Assembly (NCBI GenBank): GCA_964652825.1
Contig: CAZZCU010000049.1
Location: forward strand, 1 to 9,584
DNA from: CAZZCU01 sp964652825
GTDB taxonomy: Bacteria; Bdellovibrionota_B; Oligoflexia; Oligoflexales; CAZZCU01
Length of the DNA stretch: 9,584 nt
Direction: 5' to 3'
In this document: piece by piece, positions 1-6,489 of the stretch
How positions within the stretch are numbered: the stretch's first letter is position 1
How the letters are laid out: every line of letters starts with the position of its first letter
The notes under the pieces: generated by a model
Database searches by the model: none
Told to the model about the DNA's origin: nothing
Seen by the model: only the letters and a program-made list of their open reading frames with translations
Program-made: the position numbers and the translations under genes

Positions 1-58
1 AAAAACAAGTGTATATTGAACAAAATTGGAATGGGTACTTTATCTTGTAAAATCAATA

Positions 59-67
59 TGTTATGAT
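59..67 (+). promoter_or_regulatory. Extended -10 promoter candidate for the serine recombinase
   Basis: TGTTATGAT matches the extended -10 form (TGn followed by a hexamer one base from TATAAT). It lies in AT-rich DNA about 135 bases upstream of the recombinase start. The -35 region at the right spacing (TTTATC, 39-44) is weak, as extended -10 promoters allow. This is motif matching by eye. The predicted start near 74 would leave a leader of roughly 130 bases. Confidence 0.35.
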
Positions 68-115
68 ATAGTAGATAGGTTAATTGAACGGACTATTCTC
101 GCTTATAGGGAGGAT

Positions 116-171
116 AGCGATTGTTCCGAGAATTTTGCTTAAAAAATAAACAGAAAAACCAAGCAATCGCT
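116..171 (+). promoter_or_regulatory. Leader stem-loop upstream of the recombinase
   Basis: Bases 116-125 (AGCGATTGTT) pair with 162-171 (AGCAATCGCT) in a 10-bp stem with one G-T wobble, enclosing a 36-base A-rich loop. It lies 20 bases before the SD sequence. It could be an RNA structure in the leader or an imperfect inverted-repeat protein site. The pairing is directly visible; any function is inference. Confidence 0.35.
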
Positions 172-190
172 TAAGCCAGGAAGTAGGGAG

Positions 191-196
191 AGGAGG
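191..196 (+). promoter_or_regulatory. Strong Shine-Dalgarno sequence that fixes the TTG start
   Basis: AGGAGG lies 5 bases before TTG at 202, inside a purine-rich run from 181 to 197. It is the best ribosome binding site in the window and supports the non-ATG start, which also gives the expected N-terminus of the resolvase family (catalytic Ser about ten residues in). Confidence 0.8.
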
Positions 197-201
197 GTAT
201 T

Positions 202-816
202 TTGGAACGCGTCGCGATTTATTACCGGGTCTCTACTGATAAGCAGGATTTGGCAAGCCAGAAGATTGCCATCAAGAAATATATGGAAGAGCTCACCGCG
301 CCCCCTAAGAAGGTTTATATTCTGGAAGACGAGGGGGTTTCGGGGAAGCATCAGAATCGTCCTGCGTTCAAGGAGCTGATGAAACTGGCGATTAATCGCA
401 TGATCGATACCATTATCGTCTACCGGCTGGATCGTTTCAGCCGTAATGCCAGCGTCGCGATCAAAACCATCCTGGAGCTGGATGATTATGGCGTTGGCTT
501 TGTCTCGGTGACGCAACCGGTCCTCAACCTGGGGCACGCCAATCCGTTTCGGCGCACGATGCTGGCGGCTTTTGCCGAGATCGCTGAGATTGAGCGGGAG
601 ACGATTGTTGCACGCGTGCGTTCGGGTCTCGATGCCGCCCGGGCTAGGGGAACCAAACTGGGAGCACCGACGAAAATCTCGCGACAAAAACAACTGGAGG
701 CGAAACGCCTGCGCGAAGAAGGGTTGAGCTTTAAAGATATCGCGCGGCGCCTGGAGTTAAGTGTGGGCTCAGTTCATAGTTTGATCAATGGCGCCGAGCT
801 GCCGGAAACAGCTTGA
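202..816 (+). CDS. Serine site-specific recombinase (resolvase/invertase family)
   Basis: A 204-residue small serine recombinase, a normal length for resolvases and DNA invertases. These enzymes cut both strands through a Ser-DNA linkage and resolve or invert DNA between two short sites. The catalytic domain starts with YYRVST, with Arg9 and nucleophile Ser11. It continues with EGVSG (44-48), the YRLDRFSR block (74-81, active-site arginines) and the long dimerisation helix from about 121 to 149 ending in DAARARG. After the TKLGAPTK linker, residues 160-196 form a helix-turn-helix (LSFKDIARRLELS) that should bind the recombination site. The gene starts with TTG behind a strong SD. No transposase or obvious invertible segment accompanies it, so whether it is a resolvase or an invertase cannot be decided. 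Its 3' end runs into a large inverted repeat that supplies the stop codon. The family assignment is firm; the substrate is unknown. Confidence 0.93.
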   Translation: MERVAIYYRVSTDKQDLASQKIAIKKYMEELTAPPKKVYILEDEGVSGKHQNRPAFKELMKLAINRMIDTIIVYRLDRFSRNASVAIKTILELDDYGVGFVSVTQPVLNLGHANPFRRTMLAAFAEIAEIERETIVARVRSGLDAARARGTKLGAPTKISRQKQLEAKRLREEGLSFKDIARRLELSVGSVHSLINGAELPETA

Positions 817-882
817 GATCCTTCGCTTCGCTCAGGATGACGAATGACCCGTCATCCTGAGCGAAGCGAAGGATCTTAAGCT
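810..882. repeat. 33-bp-arm inverted repeat (REP/MITE-like) between convergent genes
   Basis: Arms 810-842 and 850-882 are reverse complements over 33 bp, with one G-T mismatch (815 against 877) and a 7-base loop (843-849). The core reads ATCCTTCGCTTCGCTCAGG on the left and its complement on the right. The element occupies the entire space between recombinase and sppA: the recombinase TGA (814-816) lies in the left arm, and the right arm ends inside the sppA stop (881-883). As RNA it would form a very stable hairpin from either strand and could end or protect both transcripts. Neither side is followed by a T-run, so it is not a textbook intrinsic terminator. From memory, very similar sequences occur as dispersed intergenic repeats in many unrelated bacterial genomes; this was not checked. 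No second copy lies in this window. Confidence 0.85.
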
Positions 883-2737
883 ACATTTGCGTATGAATAA
901 ACCCCGGCCACAGTGTCAGAATCTTCTCGTCACCGACAGCCGCCGCCAGTTTATTGGCTTTTCTGATTAAGCGTTCGGCGGCCGCTACCGGCACTGTTGG
1001 TTGTAAGATTTGGGTGGCGGTATCGAATTGATCCAAACAACGCATCATTTTCATCGGACTGCGTAGACATTCCGATAGCGAGATAAACTCACCCTGGTAA
1101 CGCAGCATCGGGTAAAGCTTGTTGGGATCCAGACCGCCAGCTTCTTTGGCAAATTGAATCGCCTCCGTTAAACCACCAAGATCGTCGACCAGCCCCAACT
1201 CCAATGCTTCGCTGCCGGTATAGACGCGACCTTGTGCCAGCGCTTTAACTTTGGCCAGGTCCATCTTGCGGCCGTCAGCCACGCGTTTTAGAAAAGTCTC
1301 GTAGACGTCGTCGATGGTGGTTTCCAGGACCGCGCGGTCAAACGGGCTGGAACGCTCACCCGGATTGAGCATCCTGGCGCGATCGCTCTGCGTCACCACA
1401 TGGAAGTGAACACCCCATTTCTCCTTGAAAGCAGCGAGATTCATCAAGCCACCAATAACACCGATCGAACCTGTGATAGTGGTCGGCTCAGCGATAATCT
1501 TCGTAGCCGGTGCGGCAATATAATAACCACCGGAAGCAGCATACTGTCCCATGGAAACAATGACTGGTTTAGCAGCAACCAGCTGTGCCATTTCTTTCCA
1601 GATAATTTCCGAAGCCGTTGCCGAACCACCAGGGCTGGAAATTCGTACGACCACGGCTTTTACCTCGGCGTTTTCCCGGGCCCATTTAAGTTCCTTACGG
1701 ATGTCTTGCACGTTGATGTTGCTATCACGCTGCTGATTATCGCTGATGTGGATCTCGCCCATGGCTTCAATAATGGCGATACCTTCCGATGCCGAACTGG
1801 AATCCTTTTCGTCGATGCCACGTGACTTATCCAGATAGGTACGCCATTGCACGGTATGTTCGGCGGCGGCATGAGTTTTTAAAAGATCGCGATGCTCTTC
1901 GACGTAGCCGATTTGATCGATAATGCCATCGTTAACCGCGGCGTTACTGGGAAAGGTTGACTGCTTAAACCATTGGGTGACGATATTCAGATCTTTTTTG
2001 CGCGCCGAAGCGACAGCGCCAACGATATGTTTACGCAAACTCGCTTCCATGGCGCGATACATTTCCAAAGTTTCGGGGCTAGGGGCATTCGCTATCATAG
2101 GCTCCATCGCCGATTTGTACTTACCGGCGCGAATAACCTCGAACTCAACGCCCAGTTTCTTCAAGGCATCGGCAAAGTACGCTAACTGAAATACCGGGCC
2201 TGGAATATGAATCTCGCCGGTTGGTGGTAGAGCGATATGATCAGCGATTGAGGCCAAATAGTAATTGTAAGTGCTAGCCGCCGTTAAATATGCATACACC
2301 GGCTTACCGCTGGCTTTGAATTGCTCCAGCAACCGACGAAATTCCGTAAACTCCGCCGGCGCGCCATTGATATCAATCAATTCCAAATAAACACCTTTGA
2401 TGGTCTCATCCTTGGCCGCGCGTCGCAGCAGTGCTCGGATTTCCGGCAAGTAAATTTCGTCTTCTTGTTTTAGGAAACTAAGAAAACCCAACCGACGCGA
2501 CGGCTCCGCCTCGGCAAGAGTGCCGTCGATGCGCAGGTTCACAACGGTTGGTCCGGATGGTGGGACTTTTTCGGTGCGACGTGCACCCAGATCATCCATG
2601 CGAGTAGCGAGGATGAGCAATAATATCGGCAAGAAAGTTACCAATAAGCCGACGCTGATTAGATAACTTTTGATCATGCCGGTAATAAAAGAAAAAACGC
2701 GCCGAAGGGCATTTGATTTTGGTTGTGTTTCGCTCAT
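881..2737 (-). CDS. sppA: Signal peptide peptidase SppA, 67-kDa type
   Basis: A 618-residue protease IV. This is a membrane-anchored serine/lysine-dyad peptidase that degrades signal peptides left in the inner membrane after export. The N-terminus is basic and followed by one membrane segment (about 22-45), leaving the bulk outside the cytoplasm. It has the two-repeat structure of the long form. The N-terminal repeat holds the general-base lysine in GKYKSAMEP (Lys208, equivalent to E. coli Lys209). The C-terminal repeat holds RISSPGGSATASE (365-377) and the nucleophile in YAASGGYY (Ser402, equivalent to E. coli Ser409), then TGSIGVIGG (422-430). Length equals the E. coli protein as I recall it. 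The ATG has AAGGAG 12 bases upstream (2750-2755), a slightly long spacing. It lies 31 bp downstream of ddl on the same strand, so co-transcription is likely. The last codons abut the inverted repeat. Confidence 0.96.
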   Translation of the reverse strand: MSETQPKSNALRRVFSFITGMIKSYLISVGLLVTFLPILLLILATRMDDLGARRTEKVPPSGPTVVNLRIDGTLAEAEPSRRLGFLSFLKQEDEIYLPEIRALLRRAAKDETIKGVYLELIDINGAPAEFTEFRRLLEQFKASGKPVYAYLTAASTYNYYLASIADHIALPPTGEIHIPGPVFQLAYFADALKKLGVEFEVIRAGKYKSAMEPMIANAPSPETLEMYRAMEASLRKHIVGAVASARKKDLNIVTQWFKQSTFPSNAAVNDGIIDQIGYVEEHRDLLKTHAAAEHTVQWRTYLDKSRGIDEKDSSSASEGIAIIEAMGEIHISDNQQRDSNINVQDIRKELKWARENAEVKAVVVRISSPGGSATASEIIWKEMAQLVAAKPVIVSMGQYAASGGYYIAAPATKIIAEPTTITGSIGVIGGLMNLAAFKEKWGVHFHVVTQSDRARMLNPGERSSPFDRAVLETTIDDVYETFLKRVADGRKMDLAKVKALAQGRVYTGSEALELGLVDDLGGLTEAIQFAKEAGGLDPNKLYPMLRYQGEFISLSECLRSPMKMMRCLDQFDTATQILQPTVPVAAAERLIRKANKLAAAVGDEKILTLWPGFIHTQM

Positions 2738-2768
2738 ACTAAATTCGTACTCCTTGGCACATCAAGCC

Positions 2769-3875
2769 TTAGCGTGATGTTCGTAAACTTCGCCGGGTTT
2801 GTTGTCGTTTAATTGCCAGTTCAAGCAGGCGATCGAGAAGCTGTGGTCCCTTTAGGCCAGATGCCGCCCACAACATGGGATACTGCGAGACTTCGGTAAA
2901 TCCGGGAATCGTGTTAACTTCGTTCAAATAAAACTTGCCACTGGCTTCTTCGAGAAACAAGTCAACGCGACTCATGCCATACAATTCCAGTGCCTGAAAA
3001 ATTATTTTCGCGAGACGTTGTACTTCTCGTGTTTGGTTATCACTTAATTTTGCGGGAATCTGAACTGTCGAGGCTTTGGGATTCAGATACTTGGTATCAT
3101 AATCATAAAAGTCCGTACTGGCTGCGACTTCACCAACGACCGAGCATTGAGGATCATAATCACCTAACACCGCGCATTCTATTTCGCGTACATGCAGACC
3201 TTTTTCCACGAGAATCTTGTCATCATAGGCAAATGCCCGTTCACAAGCAGCGGTAAGTTCGGAGAAATCCTTGACCTTGGAGATACCGACCGAACTACCT
3301 AAACGCGCCGGCTTAACGAACAATGGCAACGCCAATTTATCACGGCATTCCTGTAGTAATTGTTCCTTGTTTTGCTCCCAGAATTGCCGACGCATTTCAA
3401 CCCACGGTACGACGGGAATACCAGCGGCGGCAGCTAGACGTTTGGCAATAACTTTGTCCATGCCAATACTGGAGCCCGCCAGATCCGGACCGACATAGGC
3501 TACATCAGCTAAATCTAGAAAACCTTGGAGAGAGCCATCTTCCCCCGTGGCGCCGTGAATAACGGGAAAAACCACGACATCGTGGTGATGCTTCGTGTTG
3601 CTGGGAGTAGTGGGTGCTAGATGACGCAAAATAATCTGTGTGGCTTCGGTATCTGGCGGATTCTCACTGACAACACTTAAGCCTTTATCGAGTTCGGCAT
3701 CAATACGTGCCAGGCTTTGCGGCCACCAATAGCCTTGGCGATCAACGCCGACCGCTAGAACGTCATACTTGTTGCGATCCAAATTACGAAAGATAAATGC
3801 CGCGCTGCGACACGAGATATCGTGTTCCGCCGAACGTCCGCCAAAAAGCACCAGCACTTGAGGTTTTCTTGCCAT
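2769..3875 (-). CDS. ddl: D-alanine--D-alanine ligase
   Basis: A 368-residue ATP-grasp enzyme that joins two D-alanines in the cytoplasm to make the dipeptide ending of peptidoglycan precursors. Its length fits the DdlA subgroup better than the shorter DdlB. The N-terminal motif LFGGRSAEHDIS (10-21) is followed by HGATGEDG (107-114), the ATP-binding lysine in FVKPARLGSSVG (186-197), the omega-loop YDYDTKYL (257-264), RVDLF (303-307) and the Mg-binding EVNTIPGF (319-326; Glu319 and Asn321). The omega-loop Tyr263 appears to match the tyrosine of true D-Ala-D-Ala ligases, where VanA-type D-Ala-D-Lac ligases have histidine; this equivalence is from memory. Stop codons in frame just upstream (TAG 3879-3881, TGA 3882-3884) leave ATG 3875 as the only sensible start, yet no SD precedes it. 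It sits 66 bp after the third prepilin gene and 31 bp before sppA. Confidence 0.95.
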   Translation of the reverse strand: MARKPQVLVLFGGRSAEHDISCRSAAFIFRNLDRNKYDVLAVGVDRQGYWWPQSLARIDAELDKGLSVVSENPPDTEATQIILRHLAPTTPSNTKHHHDVVVFPVIHGATGEDGSLQGFLDLADVAYVGPDLAGSSIGMDKVIAKRLAAAAGIPVVPWVEMRRQFWEQNKEQLLQECRDKLALPLFVKPARLGSSVGISKVKDFSELTAACERAFAYDDKILVEKGLHVREIECAVLGDYDPQCSVVGEVAASTDFYDYDTKYLNPKASTVQIPAKLSDNQTREVQRLAKIIFQALELYGMSRVDLFLEEASGKFYLNEVNTIPGFTEVSQYPMLWAASGLKGPQLLDRLLELAIKRQQTRRSLRTSR

Positions 3876-3883
3876 AAGCTATC

Positions 3884-3912
3884 AGCATAGGGCAATTCAA
3901 ATACGTCAGCAA
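3884..3912 (-). promoter_or_regulatory. Possible promoter for ddl
   Basis: On the minus strand TTGCTG (3907-3912) and TATGCT (3884-3889) are separated by exactly 17 bases. Each is an imperfect match to sigma-70 hexamers (3/6 and 4/6). The predicted transcript start falls within about two bases of the ddl ATG, which would make the mRNA nearly leaderless and agrees with the missing SD. ddl could equally be read from the prepilin operon upstream. Confidence 0.3.
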
Positions 3913-3941
3913 CTAGTCCATAAACTGCGCCTAACAATTTT

Positions 3942-4919
3942 TTATTTTGCACAGTGTAATCGCCCTAGCCACAGAGCCAAGTTTCGAGAAACTGAATCTG
4001 CGCCTGGCGCCACTGCCACACGGTAGTAGAAGAGGTCAGAAAGACTGTGATTAGGAGTAGGAGAATATCTATAGTAGTCCTCGTTACCGTTAAATCTGCT
4101 ACGCCTTATATTGCCAATGTTAATACTACTACTTGTCCCATCCTCAATGATGCGCCCGGAACCTTGTTGTACGGCTGACCAATAATCCTCCAGCGGATCA
4201 GTGGTAACCAGTTTTTTATAGTAAGGCCCTTCTTGATAGACGACTCTATTGAAGCCAAGCTGGCGACATATGACTTTTGCCGTCTTGGGGCTATTGTGAA
4301 ACTGGACCGCACTAGCTGCTGGGATGATTTTCCCCCAAGTATTCATCATAGGAAAAATACCTGTAACTGGTGGCTGGCCAGTAGAATCACAATAGGGGGA
4401 ATCCTTATAACTACCAAAACAATCATGCATGCCATTGTCCATGCGAAAGCGTTTTTGTTTTTCTGAGATGCTCATGCTTTGAAAAAGCATGGTCCAGGCA
4501 TCCGCGGCATTCCACGGTGCTGGACGATAGCGTACCTGTATACGACCAGGTCCGACACAACTGGCCTGAATCAAACGATTGTCGTATCGATGTAGCAGCA
4601 AACCTGCCGCCGTTGTGGTCGGAAACAGTACCTGGTTGTTGCTATCGACCAGCTTAATGCCTTTTGCCCATGGTAACGTCGTCGTGTCACAGGCTGGGCG
4701 ATCACTATTGCCTAAACGTGTTGTTGACCAATGTAGTTGAGCACGAATGCGCGCTTCGACCGTGGTTTCAAATTCAAATTGTCTTGCTGGCGCCAGCATC
4801 CGGTTGACTGCATTAAGCGTAGCCCCGACGGCGACGATGGCGACAACAGCGATAGCAACGCCAACCAAAACCTCTGTCAGCGAAAATGCTCTTTGATTTA
4901 TTGAGCCAAGAATTTTCAT
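3942..4919 (-). CDS. Prepilin-like protein 3 with long Cys-containing C-terminal extension
   Basis: A 325-residue protein, third in a coupled trio. I place the start at ATG 4919, not at the ATG 22 codons further upstream. This gives an ATGA overlap with the preceding gene and a short basic leader (MKILGSINQRA). It is followed by FSLTEVLVGV and a hydrophobic helix, with Glu at +5 as in type IV pilins and pseudopilins. The residue before the predicted cleavage is Ala11, not the usual Gly. Shared with its two neighbours are a Cys pair (77 and 121, the latter in QASC), VRYR (129-132) and WTMLF (142-146). About 180 further residues hold Cys167, 177, 218 and 323. Within them VICRQLGF (216-223) resembles the core of scavenger-receptor cysteine-rich domains. 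Probably a minor pilin or surface pseudopilin; the exact family is not recognised. ddl follows 66 bp downstream. Confidence 0.8.
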   Translation of the reverse strand: MKILGSINQRAFSLTEVLVGVAIAVVAIVAVGATLNAVNRMLAPARQFEFETTVEARIRAQLHWSTTRLGNSDRPACDTTTLPWAKGIKLVDSNNQVLFPTTTAAGLLLHRYDNRLIQASCVGPGRIQVRYRPAPWNAADAWTMLFQSMSISEKQKRFRMDNGMHDCFGSYKDSPYCDSTGQPPVTGIFPMMNTWGKIIPAASAVQFHNSPKTAKVICRQLGFNRVVYQEGPYYKKLVTTDPLEDYWSAVQQGSGRIIEDGTSSSINIGNIRRSRFNGNEDYYRYSPTPNHSLSDLFYYRVAVAPGADSVSRNLALWLGRLHCAK

Positions 4920-5791
4920 ATGCAATAGCACCCAGTTGTTCGACGAGCAGGGTCCACTAGCTGGTCTTGCGTATGTGTTCGACAATACCCGGTGATACCA
5001 CCATCAGTATAAGGTGCCGTGCCGATATGCAGGTTGGTGTCATCAAGCGGCGGTGAGGGAGATGAGCTTGAACTCTGACCCGTAGTGTTGTTAAGGCACA
5101 TGTATCCTTGTGAATCCGGCGCATTGACTCGCGGTGGCACCAGGCTGGCGCAATAGTTAGAACAGATGGTTCCTGCAGGCAGCGAAGTCTCCCAGATTCC
5201 GCCAAAATCACCAGCCTGATCAGCTCTTACTTCACAAGGCAGACCATCACCGCTGCTTGCAGAGTATAGCGGTGTCCATTGACTCAAATCCTTGCGTGTT
5301 CCTGGATTGAGCTCATCCATCAGCATGCTGAAAACCGGCTGATTATTGGCGCCAAACATGCGGAACTCAAAAAACAGGCGATAAGCGTCTATTCCGGAGT
5401 GGCAAGTCGCGCGGATATCAAATTTATATCCAGGAACATGCCCAGCAGCAACATTACCAAAACGAGTTGGCGTCGTTTCATTATCAACGAGTGGTAGATT
5501 GGTCTTATAGTTGTAGCCAAAAATTTCTATAGGATTTTTGATGGCGTTGCGACAGGCTGCAAGTACCGCCGGTACCGGCGGTATCGTACGTGCACAATTG
5601 GTTTGCTCCGCCATCGCCTGGCGCATCTCTAAGATCGCCATGTGAATTTTTGCCTCGCGAACGACGGCGAGATAACTGCCGGTCATCTGAAACACAGCAA
5701 CGATCATCACCAGTATTAAAGCTACACCGACCAGTGCCGATAAAACCGACTCTCCGGAGTTCCAGCGCCGATGCAGAGGTGTTGGCTTCAT
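4916..5791 (-). CDS. Prepilin-like protein 2, Cys-rich, lacking Glu+5
   Basis: A 291-residue protein using ATG 5791, nine codons inside the longest frame. That start makes an ATGA overlap with the previous gene, with a weak GGGA seven bases before it. The leader MKPTPLHRRWNSG is followed by ESVLSALVGV and a hydrophobic helix to about residue 41. This fits a prepilin peptidase site with cleavage after Gly13, but +1 is Glu and +5 is Ser instead of Glu. Cys66 and Cys80 (CART...C), RATC (Cys130), FRMFGANNQP (143-152) and WTPLY (172-176) match corresponding parts of protein 1. The C-terminal third adds a Ser/Pro linker (about 240-248) and several cysteines (186, 210, 214, 232, 270, 288, 290), ending CYCI. 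Likely exported, disulphide-bonded and anchored or assembled through its N-terminal helix. Specific function unknown. Confidence 0.78.
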   Translation of the reverse strand: MKPTPLHRRWNSGESVLSALVGVALILVMIVAVFQMTGSYLAVVREAKIHMAILEMRQAMAEQTNCARTIPPVPAVLAACRNAIKNPIEIFGYNYKTNLPLVDNETTPTRFGNVAAGHVPGYKFDIRATCHSGIDAYRLFFEFRMFGANNQPVFSMLMDELNPGTRKDLSQWTPLYSASSGDGLPCEVRADQAGDFGGIWETSLPAGTICSNYCASLVPPRVNAPDSQGYMCLNNTTGQSSSSSPSPPLDDTNLHIGTAPYTDGGITGYCRTHTQDQLVDPARRTTGCYCI

Positions 5792-6489
5792 ATAGCAATC
5801 CCATCGTCGCATACCCATGGCACGCGATCATTGGCGCCGCTAGGATCTGGCACAGCGACGGAGCCATAATAGATGCTCGTCCAGGGTCTGGCCGGCAAAT
5901 GATTATCTCCCAGGAATCTTACCCGCAAAGTCAGCCAAATATGCCAGTGCACAGACTGCAATGCCGCTTCTGGTGCTGGTGCCACCACCGGGAGTAATGT
6001 TTCGTTGCCCGGCAAATGATTAAAAATTCTTTCCCCGTACTGAAAGCGCCAAGGCAGGCCGCCAGGCGGCGTTCCCGTATAACGAAAATCACCCACCGTA
6101 TTTGGTGGCACGGGAGCTTCTTCCCAACAGGTTATTTCTGCTGCATACACCGGCCAAGGCGAAGCAGGTCCGTCTAAACGTACTCCTGATCGGGAATAGG
6201 GAATTATTGGCGTATTATCGCAATTTGTTGGCAGTCCGTTCGGGAAATTTTCTACTAATGTGCGGCGGCAATCGATAGAGTTTTTGAGATAGTTAATAAA
6301 TAAATGTTGATTCACTTCTTGCGTGCGAACTTTAACCTTAAGCAGAACACTATCTGTACAGTGATTAAACCCAAAGATAATCGCGCCTAGCATACCTAGT
6401 CCCACCAAGGCGGTTATAAGACTTATGCCATTTTGTTTATGAATAGATAAAAGATGTTTGTGTGGTGGTTGAGACATAACCATGCGCAT
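5788..6489 (-). CDS. Prepilin-like protein 1, lacking Glu+5
   Basis: First gene of the trio; 233 residues from ATG 6489. ATG at 6483 or 6477 (MSQPPHKH...) is also possible, and no start has a clear SD. The leader ends KQNG, followed by ISLITALVGLGMLGAIIFGF, a prepilin-type cleavage site and helix, but with Thr at +5 where pilins have Glu. Cys74 and Cys90, EITC (Cys121), LRVRFLGDNHLP (188-199) and WTSIY (203-207) align with protein 2, and more loosely with protein 3. It has the shortest tail after the WT motif, ending near Cys227. A role as minor pilin or pseudopilin is inferred from the N-terminus. No assembly genes are nearby. The TGA overlaps the ATG of the next gene, so translation is probably coupled. 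Confidence 0.78.
   Translation of the reverse strand: MRMVMSQPPHKHLLSIHKQNGISLITALVGLGMLGAIIFGFNHCTDSVLLKVKVRTQEVNQHLFINYLKNSIDCRRTLVENFPNGLPTNCDNTPIIPYSRSGVRLDGPASPWPVYAAEITCWEEAPVPPNTVGDFRYTGTPPGGLPWRFQYGERIFNHLPGNETLLPVVAPAPEAALQSVHWHIWLTLRVRFLGDNHLPARPWTSIYYGSVAVPDPSGANDRVPWVCDDGIAI

Noticed and set aside
150..175. Resemblance of GAAAAACCAAG to a half-site of invertase hix sites
   Set aside because: Only one half matches and the second half-site is absent, so it is probably chance in A-rich DNA.
139..693. Open frame on the minus strand opposite the recombinase
   Set aside because: It is antisense to a well-supported recombinase and the protein shows no domain-like pattern.
810..882. Classic bidirectional intrinsic terminator
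   Set aside because: The hairpin is strong, but neither side is followed by a T-run, so it is listed as a repeat with possible transcript-end function.
1400..2189. Several open frames on both strands inside sppA
   Set aside because: They are shadows of the sppA reading frame, which has intact catalytic motifs along its whole length.
3755..3952. Minus-strand frame across the ddl 5' end and intergenic gap
   Set aside because: It overlaps the start of ddl in another frame, has no SD, and its product has no recognisable pattern.
4917..4985. 22-residue N-terminal extension of prepilin-like protein 3
   Set aside because: It overlaps the previous gene by about 70 bases and puts a long polar stretch before the prepilin leader. 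The ATG at 4919 gives a normal short leader and the same ATGA junction as the upstream gene pair.
5792..5818. Nine-residue N-terminal extension of prepilin-like protein 2
   Set aside because: ATG 5791 gives an ATGA overlap and a standard basic leader. The extension lies entirely inside the upstream gene.
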